The notes: generated from the letters alone by a model not told the origin. DNA of 64,000 bases from Hyphomicrobiales bacterium (GCA_900470805.1 UCCA01000037.1:99370-163369), one strand, 5' to 3'; shown: positions 1 through 8,465, counted from the stretch's first letter. Translations and numbers: made by a program.

Positions 1-433
1 CCGACACAAAGTTCTGAACCGTGAGGCCAGCCATCTGCGTCAAATATGACATCGTGCTCTCGCCGCCGTAGTTCTGCCAGTTGGTGTTGGCGACAAAGCT
101 GACGGCGGTGTTGAACGAAAGCTCCGGTCCAACGGCGACCATTCCGGCAGGGTTATAAGGGAGCATGCCCTGCGAACGTAGTAAAAGATAAAGAACGAGG
201 GTGCCGAGCAGGTTGAACATCAGCATTGCGAATGCGTAAGAGGTCCAGTGCTGATCGTCGCGTTCGCTGATGCCTGCAAGACGATAAAGTCCCCGTTCGA
301 TCGGAACGAGGACCGGTGACAGGAATGTGCGTTCGCCCGTGAATACACGGGTCATGTAACCGCCGAGCGGTTTGACGAGCACGACAAGAATCCCGCAGAA
401 AAGCAGGATCTGGAGCCATCCAATGAGGGTCAT
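1..433 (-). CDS. kdpA: Potassium-transporting ATPase subunit A, N-terminal part
   Basis: KdpA is the K+-selective, channel-like subunit of the KdpFABC high-affinity potassium pump in the inner membrane. Only the first 144 residues lie in the window; the gene runs off the left edge. The protein opens with a hydrophobic helix (MTLIGWLQILLF), has a GERTFLSPVL segment near residue 33, and carries the family hallmark NTNWQNYGGE near residues 116-125, part of the first selectivity-filter repeat. The ATG at 433-431 is preceded on the minus strand by a purine-rich GGAAC segment at normal distance. kdpF and another small membrane ORF lie just upstream on the same strand, the normal kdp order, so one transcript is expected. 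The sensor genes kdpDE are not visible here. Confidence 0.95.
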   Translation of the reverse strand, partial: MTLIGWLQILLFCGILVVLVKPLGGYMTRVFTGERTFLSPVLVPIERGLYRLAGISERDDQHWTSYAFAMLMFNLLGTLVLYLLLRSQGMLPYNPAGMVAVGPELSFNTAVSFVANTNWQNYGGESTMSYLTQMAGLTVQNFVS

Positions 434-463
434 GAGAGGAACTTTCAGTTCGAGCGGCTTCGA

Positions 464-553
464 TCAGAAGCGCTCGGGGCGAATAAGGGCGTAGGTGAGA
501 TAGACGGTAAGGAACACCGTCACCGCACCGCTCAGGATGTAGTCGAAAATCAT
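464..553 (-). CDS. kdpF: KdpF, small stabilising subunit of the Kdp pump
   Basis: A 29-residue single-span membrane peptide (MIFDYILSG start, YALIRPERF end). The length and the terminal Leu-x-x-Pro-Glu-x-Phe type ending fit KdpF, which binds and stabilises the KdpABC complex. The start ATG has a GAGGAG Shine-Dalgarno seven bases upstream. It sits 30 bases before kdpA on the same strand, the canonical place for kdpF. Confidence 0.9.
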   Translation of the reverse strand: MIFDYILSGAVTVFLTVYLTYALIRPERF

Positions 554-570
554 GGTGAGGCTCCTCGGGT

Positions 571-654
571 TCAGAGTGTGTCGCAGGCCTTGGTGTAGGC
601 GAAGCAGAGTGCGAAAAAGATCACGGCGATGCCGATCAGAACGATGTCCATCAT
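571..654 (-). CDS. Small membrane protein upstream of kdpF
   Basis: A 27-residue ORF starting with tandem ATG codons. It is almost wholly one transmembrane helix (IVLIGIAVIFFALCFAYTKA) ending in ACDTL. From memory, similar short ORFs with a hydrophobic helix and an Ala-Cys-Asp ending occur directly upstream of kdpF in many bacteria, so I call it a likely kdp-operon micropeptide of unknown role. AAGGAA lies upstream of the start. A longer form could begin at the ATG at 696, which has GAGG seven bases upstream, and would add 14 residues. The choice between the two starts is open. Confidence 0.6.
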   Translation of the reverse strand: MMDIVLIGIAVIFFALCFAYTKACDTL

Positions 655-794
655 CGGGGGTATTTCCTTCCAGATGTTTCGAAGCAGTGAGGACATCAAT
701 GGACCTCGGGCCGGCGGGAGGTCGTGCCCCGCGATCACGGTTATGCACCCGATCGGCATAAAGGTTCGAGACGGAAGGCCGGCGGCATAAATAA

Positions 795-813
795 GAAAAC
801 CATAAAGGTTTTC
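795..813. promoter_or_regulatory. Inverted repeat upstream of the kdp operon
   Basis: A perfect dyad: seven-base arms GAAAACC and GGTTTTC with a five-base AT spacer (ATAAA). It lies about 100-160 bases upstream of the two possible starts of the first kdp-side ORF, in a stretch with no credible gene. It could be a response-regulator or repressor site for the kdp promoter. It does not obviously match the E. coli KdpE direct-repeat site, so the binding protein is unknown. Confidence 0.35.
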
Positions 814-1067
814 GAAGTGTGCATCGGCTCAGCGGCAGCGACGTCGTAGAGGCGGAGCACACGGATGGCGGTGCGAGCTTTCAGTATTTAGACCGATCCA
901 AATTGAGATTTTCGCCGTGTGCAAGCTGGCTTTTTCCTGGGGATGATTTCGGCCGATTTACGCACCCTATGAAAATGCGTCGCGAATTTTATACTAGGTA
1001 AATCAATTATATAAGTATCCATTGGTATTGAAGCTTTCATTCGTTTGTCTCTTTCGTAAAAAGAGAC

Positions 1068-1096
1068 TTGACAGAATTGGAACGTTCCAATTATTA
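1068..1096 (+). promoter_or_regulatory. lacI-operon promoter with palindromic LacI-type operator
   Basis: A consensus -35 box TTGACA (1068-1073) is followed after 17 bases by TTATTA (1091-1096), a plausible -10 box. Between and overlapping them is the perfect 18-bp palindrome AATTGGAACGTTCCAATT (1075-1092), centred on CG, as LacI/PurR-family operators usually are. A bound repressor would block RNA polymerase directly. It lies 42 bases before the start of the LacI-type gene, so autoregulation and control of the whole downstream operon is the natural reading. Confidence 0.7.
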
Positions 1097-1133
1097 ACAA
1101 TCCCTATTGGCGGGAGGCCAATGGAGGGTTGTC

Positions 1134-2180
1134 ATGGGCAAGGGACGGGTCACCGTCATAGACATCGCGAAGGCTGCCGGCGTTTCGAAGTCGACGGTCT
1201 CGTTGGTGTTGCAGGCCTCGCCTCTCGTCAATGAAATCACCCGTGGCAAGGTCAATGCAGTGATGCGCGAGCTTGGCTACGTCTATAATCGCGGCGCGGC
1301 CAACCTGCGCCAAGCCAATGCCCGCTCGAAAATCATCGGCATCGTTGTCAACGATCTGACCAACAGTTTCTTCGCCGAGCTTGCGGTGGGCGTCGATACG
1401 GTCGTCCAGTCGGCCGGCTTCGTCCAGTTCCTGTCGAATACCAGCGAAAACCTCGACCGCCAGCGAGAGGTCATCGCCTCGATGCGGGAGCATGGAGTTT
1501 CCGGCCTGATCGTATCGCCGGCGAGGGGCACCGAGGCGCTAGACATGAAGCCGTTGGTGGCTGCTGGCATCCCCGTGGTGCTGGTCGTCCGCAGCGTCCC
1601 GGGTGCCAAGGTGTCGTCTCTGGTATCCGACAATCACGCCGGGACATCGGCGGCAGTGGAGCATCTGACATTGCTCGGCCACCGGCGCATCGCCTTTGTC
1701 GGCGGCTTTCCTGACACCGCCGTTTTCGACGAGCGTCTCAGCGGATATCGCGAGGCGATGGCGAATACGAATGAAGGCTTCAGCGAGGAATTAGTCATCT
1801 CTTCTGCGCCCTCGCGCGCCGGCGGCGTGGAGGCCATCGGGCAGGGGATGGCGATGGCGGAGCCGCCGACGGCTGCGGTCTGCTTCAACGATGCCGTCGC
1901 ATTTGGCGTCTGCGATGGCCTGCGGGCCCGCCGTATCGAACCGGGCCGCGACTTTGCGGTGGTCGGATTTGACAACGTCATTGAAGCGAAGACGACGGTG
2001 CCGGCGCTCACTACCATTTCGGTCGATCCGCAGGGGATCGGCCAGCGCGCCGCGCAGATGCTGCTCAAGCAGATCAATGCCGGAAAGCCGGAGGCGGAGC
2101 AGGTTGTCAGCGCCGTTCGCCTGATCGTGCGCGAGAGCTGCGGCGCGGCAGATAACAATCCTGGGAGGAGATTGGCATGA
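1134..2180 (+). CDS. LacI-family transcriptional regulator
   Basis: A 348-residue repressor. The N-terminal helix-turn-helix reads VTVIDIAKAAGVSKSTVS (about residues 5-22), followed by the hinge helix, then a periplasmic-binding-protein-like sugar sensor domain from about residue 60 (KIIGIVVNDLTNSFFAEL). The GHRRIAFVGG segment and the late VVGFDN segment are family hallmarks. I chose the ATG at 1134 because GGAGGG lies at normal distance; an in-frame ATG at 1107 would add nine unlikely residues. Its promoter contains a perfect palindrome, probably its own operator. It overlaps the next gene by four bases and is therefore the likely local regulator of the anhydro-sugar operon. The inducer is not known. 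Confidence 0.93.
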   Translation: MGKGRVTVIDIAKAAGVSKSTVSLVLQASPLVNEITRGKVNAVMRELGYVYNRGAANLRQANARSKIIGIVVNDLTNSFFAELAVGVDTVVQSAGFVQFLSNTSENLDRQREVIASMREHGVSGLIVSPARGTEALDMKPLVAAGIPVVLVVRSVPGAKVSSLVSDNHAGTSAAVEHLTLLGHRRIAFVGGFPDTAVFDERLSGYREAMANTNEGFSEELVISSAPSRAGGVEAIGQGMAMAEPPTAAVCFNDAVAFGVCDGLRARRIEPGRDFAVVGFDNVIEAKTTVPALTTISVDPQGIGQRAAQMLLKQINAGKPEAEQVVSAVRLIVRESCGAADNNPGRRLA

Positions 2181-3181
2181 CGGTTCGTTGGGGGCTGATC
2201 GGCGCGAGCACGATCGCGCGGGAATGGGTGATCGGCGCTGTCCGTGCCACCGGCGGTGATGTGGTTTCCGTCATGAGCTCGAACACAGAGCGCGCCCGTG
2301 CCTATGCGGAGGAAAATGGCATTCGCAAGCACGTGACCGATCTCGGTGCATTGCTTTCGGATCCCGAGATCGATGCGGTCTATATATCGACCACCAACGA
2401 GCTTCATTGCGCACAGGCCGTTGCCGCTGCGCGCGCCGGTAAGCACATCCTTTGCGAAAAGCCGCTGGCTCTCTCGCTTGAGGATGCGCATGCCATGAAG
2501 AAGGCCGCCGACGAGGCTGGCGTGGTTCTTGCCACCAATCACCACCTGCGCAATGCAGCCACGCTCACGGCGATGCGCGACGCGATCGCCGCCGGCCGGA
2601 TCGGCACGCCGCTGTCTGCGCGGGTGTTCCACGCCGTCTACTTGCCGCCGCACCTTCAGGGCTGGCGGCTCGACAAGCCGCAGGCCGGCGGTGGCGTCAT
2701 TCTCGATATCACCGTGCACGACGCCGATACGTTGCGCTACGTGCTTGGGCGCAATCCGGTCGAGGTCATTGCATTCTCGCAGGCTGGCGGCATGGGCAAG
2801 GAAGGCCTCGAGGATGCGGTCATGGGCGTGATGCGGTTCGAGGACGAGATCATCGCGCAATTCCACGATGGCTTCACCACCCGATATGCCGAGACCGGTT
2901 TCGAGGTTCACGGAACAGAGGGTTCGCTGATCGGGCGAAACGTCATGACACAGCGGCCGGTTGGTACCGTCGCGCTGAGAAATGCGGAGGGTGAGCAGCA
3001 GTTGCCGGTCGAGGGCGGCAATCTCTACGAGACAGCGCTAACGGCGTTTCATGCGGCAGTAAAAGGAGAAGGTATGCCGTCGGCCACTGCCGAAGATGGG
3101 ATCTGGTCGCTCGCGACAGGCTTGGCGGTGGCGCAGGCCGCGCGCAGCGGCGCGGCCGTTGCGGTGAAGACAGGACTTTGA
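2177..3181 (+). CDS. afr: 1,5-anhydro-D-fructose reductase (Gfo/Idh/MocA family)
   Basis: A 334-residue NAD(P)-dependent oxidoreductase. The Rossmann start WGLIGASTIAREW (residues 5-17), the CEKPLAL motif with the catalytic lysine at residue 95, and the ILDITVHDADTLRYVL segment with the conserved Asp and His all fit the Gfo/Idh/MocA fold. The protein agrees closely along its length with my memory of the Sinorhizobium morelense enzyme that reduces 1,5-anhydro-D-fructose to 1,5-anhydro-D-mannitol with NADPH, including YLPPHLQGWRL and VHGTEGSLIGRNVMTQ. Its start overlaps the lacI stop by four bases and the CoA-transferase follows within six bases. The activity is inferred from family likeness; a broader keto-sugar reductase is the alternative. 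Confidence 0.8.
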   Translation: MTVRWGLIGASTIAREWVIGAVRATGGDVVSVMSSNTERARAYAEENGIRKHVTDLGALLSDPEIDAVYISTTNELHCAQAVAAARAGKHILCEKPLALSLEDAHAMKKAADEAGVVLATNHHLRNAATLTAMRDAIAAGRIGTPLSARVFHAVYLPPHLQGWRLDKPQAGGGVILDITVHDADTLRYVLGRNPVEVIAFSQAGGMGKEGLEDAVMGVMRFEDEIIAQFHDGFTTRYAETGFEVHGTEGSLIGRNVMTQRPVGTVALRNAEGEQQLPVEGGNLYETALTAFHAAVKGEGMPSATAEDGIWSLATGLAVAQAARSGAAVAVKTGL

Positions 3182-3186
3182 GAGAG

Positions 3187-4800
3187 ATGAACAAGCATAT
3201 CACCCCGGCGGAAGCCGCAGCCCTGATCCCGGACGGCGCCATCGTTTCGGTTTCCTCATCGAGCGGTCTCGGCTGCCCGGATCTGATGCTGAAGGCAATC
3301 GGCGAGCGTTTCGATGCGACCGCACATCCGCGCGGCATCACCACGCTGCACCCGATCGCCGCCGGCGATATGAGCGGTATCAAGGGCATCGACCATATAG
3401 CCAAGAAGGGGTTGCTCAAGCGCATCATCGGCGGCTCCTATCCGTCCGGCCCGTCGACGGCGGAGCCGCCGATGATCTGGCAGATGATCACCGGCAACGA
3501 GATTCCCGCCTACAACATTCCGTCCGGCATCATGTTCGACATGCATCGCGAGGCGGCAGCCAAGCGTCCCGGCGTGCTGACGAAGATCGGCCTCGATACC
3601 TTCGTCGACCCGAAGCGCCAGGGTTGCGCGATGAATGCTGCTGCCGGCGAAGCGCCGGTGGTCAAGCGAGTGACGTTCGAGGGTGAGGACTGGCTGTATT
3701 TCCCAGCGATCAAACCCGATGTGACCATCGTCAGGGCGACCACGGCCGACGAGCATGGCAACCTGACCTATGAGCACGAGGGCGCTTATCTCGGCGGGCT
3801 CGATCAGGCGCTGGCAGCCCGCAACAATGGCGGCATCGTCATCGCGCAGGTCAAGCGCATCACCAAGCAGGGCTCGCTGAAACCGCATGATGTTCGCGTG
3901 CCGGGCATGCTGGTGGACTATGTCGTTGTCGATCCGGAGCAGAAGCAGACCACGCAAACGGTTTACGACCCAGCCATATCAGGCGAGATATTCCGCCCGC
4001 TCGACACGTTCCGCGTTCCAGAGTTCAATATCCAGAAGGTCATCGCGCGCCGTGTCGCGCAGGAGTTGCGGGCGAATAGCTGCGTCAATCTCGGTTTCGG
4101 CATCTCGGCCAACGTTCCGCGCATCCTGATGGAAGAGGGCCAGCATGGCGCCGTCACCTGGGTGATCGAACAGGGCGCCGTCGGCGGGGTGCCGTTGCTC
4201 GACTTCGCCTTCGGCTGCGCCTCCAATGCCGATGCCTACATGCCGTCACCCTATCAGTTCACCTACTTTCAGGGCGGAGGCTTCGATGCATCGTTGCTGT
4301 CCTTCCTCGAGATCGGCAAAGACGGATCCGTCAACGTCTCCAAACTGTCTTTCCGCCCGCACGTGACGGCCGGGGCCGGTGGCTTCGTCGATATTACCGC
4401 GCGGGCGAAGAAGATCGTTTTCTCGGGCATGTTCAACGCTGGCGCCAAACTTGCCATCGTGGATGGCAAGCTGGTGATCGAGAAGGAAGGCAAGCTCAAG
4501 AAGCTTGTCAACGAGGTCGAGCACGTCACCTTCTCCGGCCGTCGGGCCATCGAACAGGGGCAGGACATCACCTACGTCACCGAGCGTTGCGTGATGATGC
4601 TGACGCCGGATGGCATCGTTCTTACGGAGATTGCGCCGGGGATCGACGTTCAGACGCACATTCTTGACCAGTCCGAATTCCAGTTGATCGTGGCAGATGA
4701 TCTCAAGGTGATGGATGCCAAGCTATTTTCGGAAGACCTGATCGGCCTTTCGCTGCCTGTCAAAGGCGCCCGCGTTCTGGAGGGCACTTTCCATGACTAG
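3187..4800 (+). CDS. Acyl-CoA:acetate/3-ketoacid CoA-transferase (YdiF-type)
   Basis: A 537-residue protein with the alpha and beta CoA-transferase halves fused in one chain, as in YdiF and propionate CoA-transferases. It moves CoA from a donor such as acetyl-CoA or succinyl-CoA to a carboxylic acid through a glutamyl-CoA enzyme intermediate. The catalytic glutamate is visible at about residue 328 in the motif VIEQGAVGG. The C-terminal half shows LSFRPHVTAGAGGFVDI and FSGMF. Start choice: an in-frame TTG at 3178 is possible, but the ATG at 3187 has a purine-rich GAGAGAG in front. In this operon it suggests that an acid made from the imported sugar is activated as a CoA thioester. The true acid is not readable from the sequence. 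Confidence 0.9.
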   Translation: MNKHITPAEAAALIPDGAIVSVSSSSGLGCPDLMLKAIGERFDATAHPRGITTLHPIAAGDMSGIKGIDHIAKKGLLKRIIGGSYPSGPSTAEPPMIWQMITGNEIPAYNIPSGIMFDMHREAAAKRPGVLTKIGLDTFVDPKRQGCAMNAAAGEAPVVKRVTFEGEDWLYFPAIKPDVTIVRATTADEHGNLTYEHEGAYLGGLDQALAARNNGGIVIAQVKRITKQGSLKPHDVRVPGMLVDYVVVDPEQKQTTQTVYDPAISGEIFRPLDTFRVPEFNIQKVIARRVAQELRANSCVNLGFGISANVPRILMEEGQHGAVTWVIEQGAVGGVPLLDFAFGCASNADAYMPSPYQFTYFQGGGFDASLLSFLEIGKDGSVNVSKLSFRPHVTAGAGGFVDITARAKKIVFSGMFNAGAKLAIVDGKLVIEKEGKLKKLVNEVEHVTFSGRRAIEQGQDITYVTERCVMMLTPDGIVLTEIAPGIDVQTHILDQSEFQLIVADDLKVMDAKLFSEDLIGLSLPVKGARVLEGTFHD

Positions 4801-5572
4801 CGGAACGGTACGTGTCGACATCGAGGGGCATATCGCGGTCATGACGGTTTCGCGTCCCGAGAAGCTGAATGCGCTCGATCTCGACATGCTCAAGGCTCTT
4901 GCGATCGCGACTGACGAAGTCGAGGCCAACGCCGCTGTCCGCGTCGCGATCCTGACAGGAGACGGCAAGGCGTTCTCTGCCGGAGGCGACATCAAGGCGT
5001 GGGGGCATATGGATGCGCAGCAATTCGGGCACGCCTGGGTGCGCTTTGGCCACCGCGTGTTCGAGCGGCTGGCAACGCTTCGGGTGCCGCTGATCGCGGC
5101 GCTGAACGGTCATGCGCTCGGCGGCGGGCTGGAGCTTGCCGGCGTCGCCGATATTCGTGTCGCGGAGGAGCAGATCAAGATCGGCCTGCCTGAGACGGGG
5201 CTTGGGATGGTGCCGGGCTGGTCGGGCACGCAGCGCCTGGTCAAGCGGTTCGGCGCGCAGATCGTCCGACGGATGGCTTTGGGTGGCGAGATTTTCACCG
5301 CAGAGGAAGCGCGCCAGTTCGGCGTGGTCGACAAGGTGGTCGCCACGGGTGCAGCGCTTGATGCGGCCAGAGACTATGCGAAGCGCATCGCAGCACGCGG
5401 GCCGGCTGCGCTGGAGGTTGCGAAGCTGATGATCGCCTCGGCAAATGGAGAGGACAACGGCACGGCGGTGGAGGCACTTGGGTCGATCCTGGTGGCCAAG
5501 ACCGGTGACCTCCGGGAAGGCGTTGCTGCGTTCAGCGAGAAGCGCCCGGCAGAATTCAAGGGAGAATGGTGA
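4793..5572 (+). CDS. Enoyl-CoA hydratase/isomerase family protein
   Basis: A 259-residue crotonase-fold protein. Oxyanion-hole elements are AFSAGGDIKAWG (about residues 61-72) and LNGHALGGGLELAG (about 103-116). The active-site loop PETGLGMVPGWSGTQRL keeps a glutamate at the usual hydratase position. The ATG overlaps the end of the CoA-transferase gene by eight bases, so the two are translationally coupled. Members of this family hydrate, isomerise, dehalogenate or cleave CoA thioesters. With the CoA-transferase upstream and the aldehyde dehydrogenase downstream, it probably acts on the CoA ester of a sugar-derived acid. The specific reaction is unknown. Confidence 0.9.
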   Translation: MTSGTVRVDIEGHIAVMTVSRPEKLNALDLDMLKALAIATDEVEANAAVRVAILTGDGKAFSAGGDIKAWGHMDAQQFGHAWVRFGHRVFERLATLRVPLIAALNGHALGGGLELAGVADIRVAEEQIKIGLPETGLGMVPGWSGTQRLVKRFGAQIVRRMALGGEIFTAEEARQFGVVDKVVATGAALDAARDYAKRIAARGPAALEVAKLMIASANGEDNGTAVEALGSILVAKTGDLREGVAAFSEKRPAEFKGEW

Positions 5573-7080
5573 TGACAGTTCTGGTGAACCCGAAGGCGCT
5601 GAGCGACCTCAAGGTGCGCGACTTCAAGATGCTGATCGATGGCAAATGGCTGTCGGGCAACGGCGCACCGATCGAGCGCGTCGCGCCAAGCCACGGCGTC
5701 GTCGTCAGCCGCTTCCAGGCTGGCTCGAAAGCCGACGCCGAACGCGCCATCGCCGCCGCCCGCAAAGCTTTCGACACCGGGCCATGGCCGCGGATGACAG
5801 CATCCGAGCGCTCTGCGATCCTGTTGAAGGCTGCCGACCTGATTGCCGCGCGCGCTGACGAACTCGCCTATCTCGACGCGATCGAGGCCGGCAAGCCGAT
5901 CACTCAGGTCAAGGGCGAGATCGGCGGTTCGGTCGATATCTGGCGTTACGCCGCAGCCCTTGCGCGCGATCTGCATGGCGAGAGCTACAACACGCTCGGT
6001 GACGGAACCTTGGGCGTCGTGCTGCGCGAGGCGATCGGTGTCGTCTCGATCATCACGCCCTGGAACTTCCCGTTTCTGATCGTCGGCCAAAAACTCCCCT
6101 TTGCGCTGGCGGCCGGCTGCACATGCGTCGTGAAGCCGTCGGAACTGACGTCGGGTTCGACCATTCTGCTCGGCGAAATCCTGCAGGAGGCGGGAGTTCC
6201 GGATGGAGTGGTCAATATCGTCACGGGGACCGGCGCTGAGGTCGGCGCCATCATGACATCTCATCCCGACGTCGACATGGTGTCCTTCACCGGCTCGACC
6301 GGTGTTGGTAAGCTGACGATGACCAACGCGGCGCAGACGCTGAAGAAGGTATCGCTCGAGCTGGGTGGCAAGAACCCGCAGATCGTCTTCCCGGATGCCG
6401 ATCTCGACGGCTTCATCGACGCGGCCGTCTTCGGCGCCTATTTCAATGCCGGAGAATGCTGCAATGCCGGCTCGCGACTGATTTTGCACAAGAGCATTGC
6501 AAAAGACGTCGTTGCACGCGTCGCGGCGCTGGCCAGGAACGTGAAGGTCGGCGATCCCCTCGATCCGACGACGCAGGTGGGCGCCATCATCACGCCGCAG
6601 CATTTCGACAAGATCGCCGGCTATGTCGCGGCGGCCAGGAGCGCCGGCGCCGAGATCGCCCATGGCGGCGAGGCGCTCGATCTCGGCATGGGCCAGTTCA
6701 TGGCGCCGACCATTCTTTCACAGGTTACACCAGACATGACGGTCGCACGCGAGGAGGTGTTCGGCCCAGTTCTGTCGGTACTGACCTTCGAGACCACCGA
6801 GGAAGCGATCGAGATCGCCAACTCTATCGACTACGGCCTGTCGGCAGGCGTCTGGAGCAAGGATTTCGACACCTGCCTGACGGTCGGTCGGCGTGTGCGG
6901 GCCGGTACCGTGTGGATGAACACCTTCATGGACGGCGCTTCGGAGTTGCCGTTCGGCGGCTATAAGCAATCCGGCCTCGGGCGCGAACTCGGACGCCATG
7001 CGGTCGAGGACTACACCGAGACGAAGACGCTCAACATGCATATCGGCGCCCGCACCAGCTGGTGGATGCCACGGAGCTAA
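5572..7080 (+). CDS. NAD(P)-dependent aldehyde dehydrogenase
   Basis: A 502-residue enzyme of the large ALDH superfamily, oxidising an aldehyde to a carboxylate. Visible hallmarks are the cofactor-site segment ITPWNFPFLI, FTGSTGVGK, the catalytic base in LELGGKNPQIV, and the nucleophile region GECCNAGSR, in which the second cysteine (about residue 297) is in the catalytic position. The C-terminal PFGGYKQSGLGRELG is typical of betaine-aldehyde and gamma-aminobutyraldehyde type members. I prefer the ATG at 5572, seven bases after AAGGGAG; ATG 5566 and GTG 5569 are too close to that site. It ends the first block of the operon and is followed by two hairpins. Its substrate is presumably an aldehyde from anhydro-sugar breakdown. 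Confidence 0.92.
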   Translation: MTVLVNPKALSDLKVRDFKMLIDGKWLSGNGAPIERVAPSHGVVVSRFQAGSKADAERAIAAARKAFDTGPWPRMTASERSAILLKAADLIAARADELAYLDAIEAGKPITQVKGEIGGSVDIWRYAAALARDLHGESYNTLGDGTLGVVLREAIGVVSIITPWNFPFLIVGQKLPFALAAGCTCVVKPSELTSGSTILLGEILQEAGVPDGVVNIVTGTGAEVGAIMTSHPDVDMVSFTGSTGVGKLTMTNAAQTLKKVSLELGGKNPQIVFPDADLDGFIDAAVFGAYFNAGECCNAGSRLILHKSIAKDVVARVAALARNVKVGDPLDPTTQVGAIITPQHFDKIAGYVAAARSAGAEIAHGGEALDLGMGQFMAPTILSQVTPDMTVAREEVFGPVLSVLTFETTEEAIEIANSIDYGLSAGVWSKDFDTCLTVGRRVRAGTVWMNTFMDGASELPFGGYKQSGLGRELGRHAVEDYTETKTLNMHIGARTSWWMPRS

Positions 7081-7101
7081 AAGCCGGCCCTTGGCCGGCT
7101 T
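7081..7101 (+). terminator. Stem-loop directly after the aldehyde dehydrogenase stop
   Basis: A perfect 9-bp stem, AAGCCGGCC paired with GGCCGGCTT, with a three-base loop, starting at the first base after the TAA. No T-run follows, so it is more likely a partial terminator or an mRNA-stabilising hairpin than a strong stop. Confidence 0.55.
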
Positions 7102-7134
7102 GAGGAAACCACGCTCGAGGAGGGCGGGGGAATA

Positions 7135-7159
7135 CGGAACGGGAATGGGTCCCGTTTCG
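7135..7159 (+). promoter_or_regulatory. Second intergenic stem-loop before the binding-protein gene
   Basis: CGGAACGGGA pairs with TCCCGTTTCG around a five-base loop (ten pairs, one of them G-T). It lies 27 bases before the ATG of the sugar-binding protein, just upstream of its Shine-Dalgarno site. It may protect the 5' end of the transporter message or mark a processing point. Confidence 0.4.
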
Positions 7160-7185
7160 CGAACTTGAAAACGGGAGGTTTTCAA

Positions 7186-8448
7186 ATGCGCAGGTTTCTG
7201 ACGGCGACCGCTATGGTCGCATTGGCAATGGGCGCAGCGGGCGGCTTGGCGCGCGCTGATGATGTAAAAGAAGTTCAGATGCTGCATTGGTGGACATCTG
7301 GCGGCGAAGCGGCCGCACTCAACGTTCTGAAGGGCGATCTGTCGAAGGAAGGATACGCGTGGAAAGACGTGCCGGTTGCCGGCGGCGGCGGCGACGCGGC
7401 CATGACCGCACTGAAGGCGATGGTGGCGGCCGGAACGTATCCGACCGCATCGCAGATGCTCGGCTACACCGTTCTCGACTACGCGCAGGCCGGTGTGATG
7501 GGCGATCTCACCGAGACCGCCAAGAAGGAAGGCTGGGACAAGTCCGTTCCGGCTGCACTCCAGAAGTTCTCCGTCTATGACGGCAAGTGGGTCGCAGCAC
7601 CGGTCAACGTGCACTCGGTCAATTGGCTCTGGATCAACAAGGCGGTGATGGACAAGATCGGCGGCACCGAGCCGAAGACTTTCGAAGACCTCGTTGCCCT
7701 GCTCGACAAGGCCAAGGCCGCTGGCGTGACGCCGCTGGCACTTGGCGGACAGAACTGGCAGGAAGCCACGATGTTCGACTCGGTCGTGCTGTCGACCGGC
7801 GGGCCTGAGTTCTACAAGAAGGCGTTCAACGATCTCGACGAAGAGTCGCTGAAGTCCGACACGATGAAGAAGTCGTTCGACAACCTCGCAACACTGATCA
7901 AGTACGTCGATCCGAACTTCTCGGGCCGCGACTGGAACCTTGCGACCGCCATGGTCATCAAGGGTGATGCGCTGGTTCAGGTGATGGGCGACTGGGCAAA
8001 GGGCGAATTCGTGGCGGCGAAGAAGACGCCGAACACCGACTTCCTTTGCTACCGCTTCCCGGGCACCGACGGCAGCGTGATCTACAACTCCGACATGTTC
8101 GGCATGTTCAACGTGCCTGACGATCGCAAGGCCGCCCAGGTGGCGCTCGCGACGGCAACGCTGTCGAAGAGCTTCCAGTCCGCGTTCAACGTCGTCAAGG
8201 GCTCGGTTCCTGCCCGTACCGACGTGCCGGATACAGACTTCGACGCCTGCGGCAAGAAGGGTATCGCCGACCTGAAGGCTGCCAACGAAGGCGGCACGCT
8301 GTTCGGCTCGCTGGCACAGGGCTATGGCGCGCCTCCGGCCGTTGCCAACGCCTACAAGGACGTCGTCTCGAAGTTCGTCCACGGCCAGATCAAGACCTCC
8401 GATCAGGCCGTCGAGGAGTTGGTCAAGGCGATCGACGACGCGAAGTAA
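7186..8448 (+). CDS. Sugar ABC transporter, periplasmic substrate-binding protein
   Basis: A 420-residue type-1 extracellular solute-binding protein. It has a classic signal peptide (MRRFLTATAMVALAMG, predicted cleavage after ALARA-D) and a mature start with VQMLHWWTSGGEA. The body has family-typical stretches such as GDWAKGEF and FPGTDGSVIYNSDMFGM. I chose the ATG at 7186 because GGGAGG lies seven bases upstream; the in-frame TTG at 7165 would bury the signal peptide. It is followed by a strong hairpin and then the two permeases and the ATPase, so it is the binding component of that importer. Binding proteins of this group usually take glucose or other mono- and disaccharides; the operon context points to an anhydro-sugar or glycoside. 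Confidence 0.93.
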   Translation: MRRFLTATAMVALAMGAAGGLARADDVKEVQMLHWWTSGGEAAALNVLKGDLSKEGYAWKDVPVAGGGGDAAMTALKAMVAAGTYPTASQMLGYTVLDYAQAGVMGDLTETAKKEGWDKSVPAALQKFSVYDGKWVAAPVNVHSVNWLWINKAVMDKIGGTEPKTFEDLVALLDKAKAAGVTPLALGGQNWQEATMFDSVVLSTGGPEFYKKAFNDLDEESLKSDTMKKSFDNLATLIKYVDPNFSGRDWNLATAMVIKGDALVQVMGDWAKGEFVAAKKTPNTDFLCYRFPGTDGSVIYNSDMFGMFNVPDDRKAAQVALATATLSKSFQSAFNVVKGSVPARTDVPDTDFDACGKKGIADLKAANEGGTLFGSLAQGYGAPPAVANAYKDVVSKFVHGQIKTSDQAVEELVKAIDDAK

Positions 8449-8465
8449 TTAGCATCCGAGCATGG

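Larger units (their letters stand above)
697..1133. other. Divergent intergenic region between kdp and the LacI operon
   Basis: No open frame here looks like a gene. The stretch holds the leftward kdp promoter area, with the dyad at 795-813, and the rightward lacI promoter with its palindromic operator at 1068-1096. The part between about 850 and 1060 has no structure I can name. Confidence 0.6.

Noticed and set aside
795..813. KdpE box of the E. coli type
   Set aside because: I looked for two TTTATA/TTTACA half-sites in direct repeat and did not find them; only the inverted repeat is reported.
5374..6663. Open frame on the minus strand (429 codons)
   Set aside because: Antisense to the crotonase and aldehyde dehydrogenase genes; no motif.
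6718..8382. Long open frame on the minus strand (554 codons)
   Set aside because: It lies antisense to the aldehyde dehydrogenase and binding-protein genes, is rich in Arg, His and Asp as expected for a shadow of GC-rich coding DNA, and has no recognisable motif.
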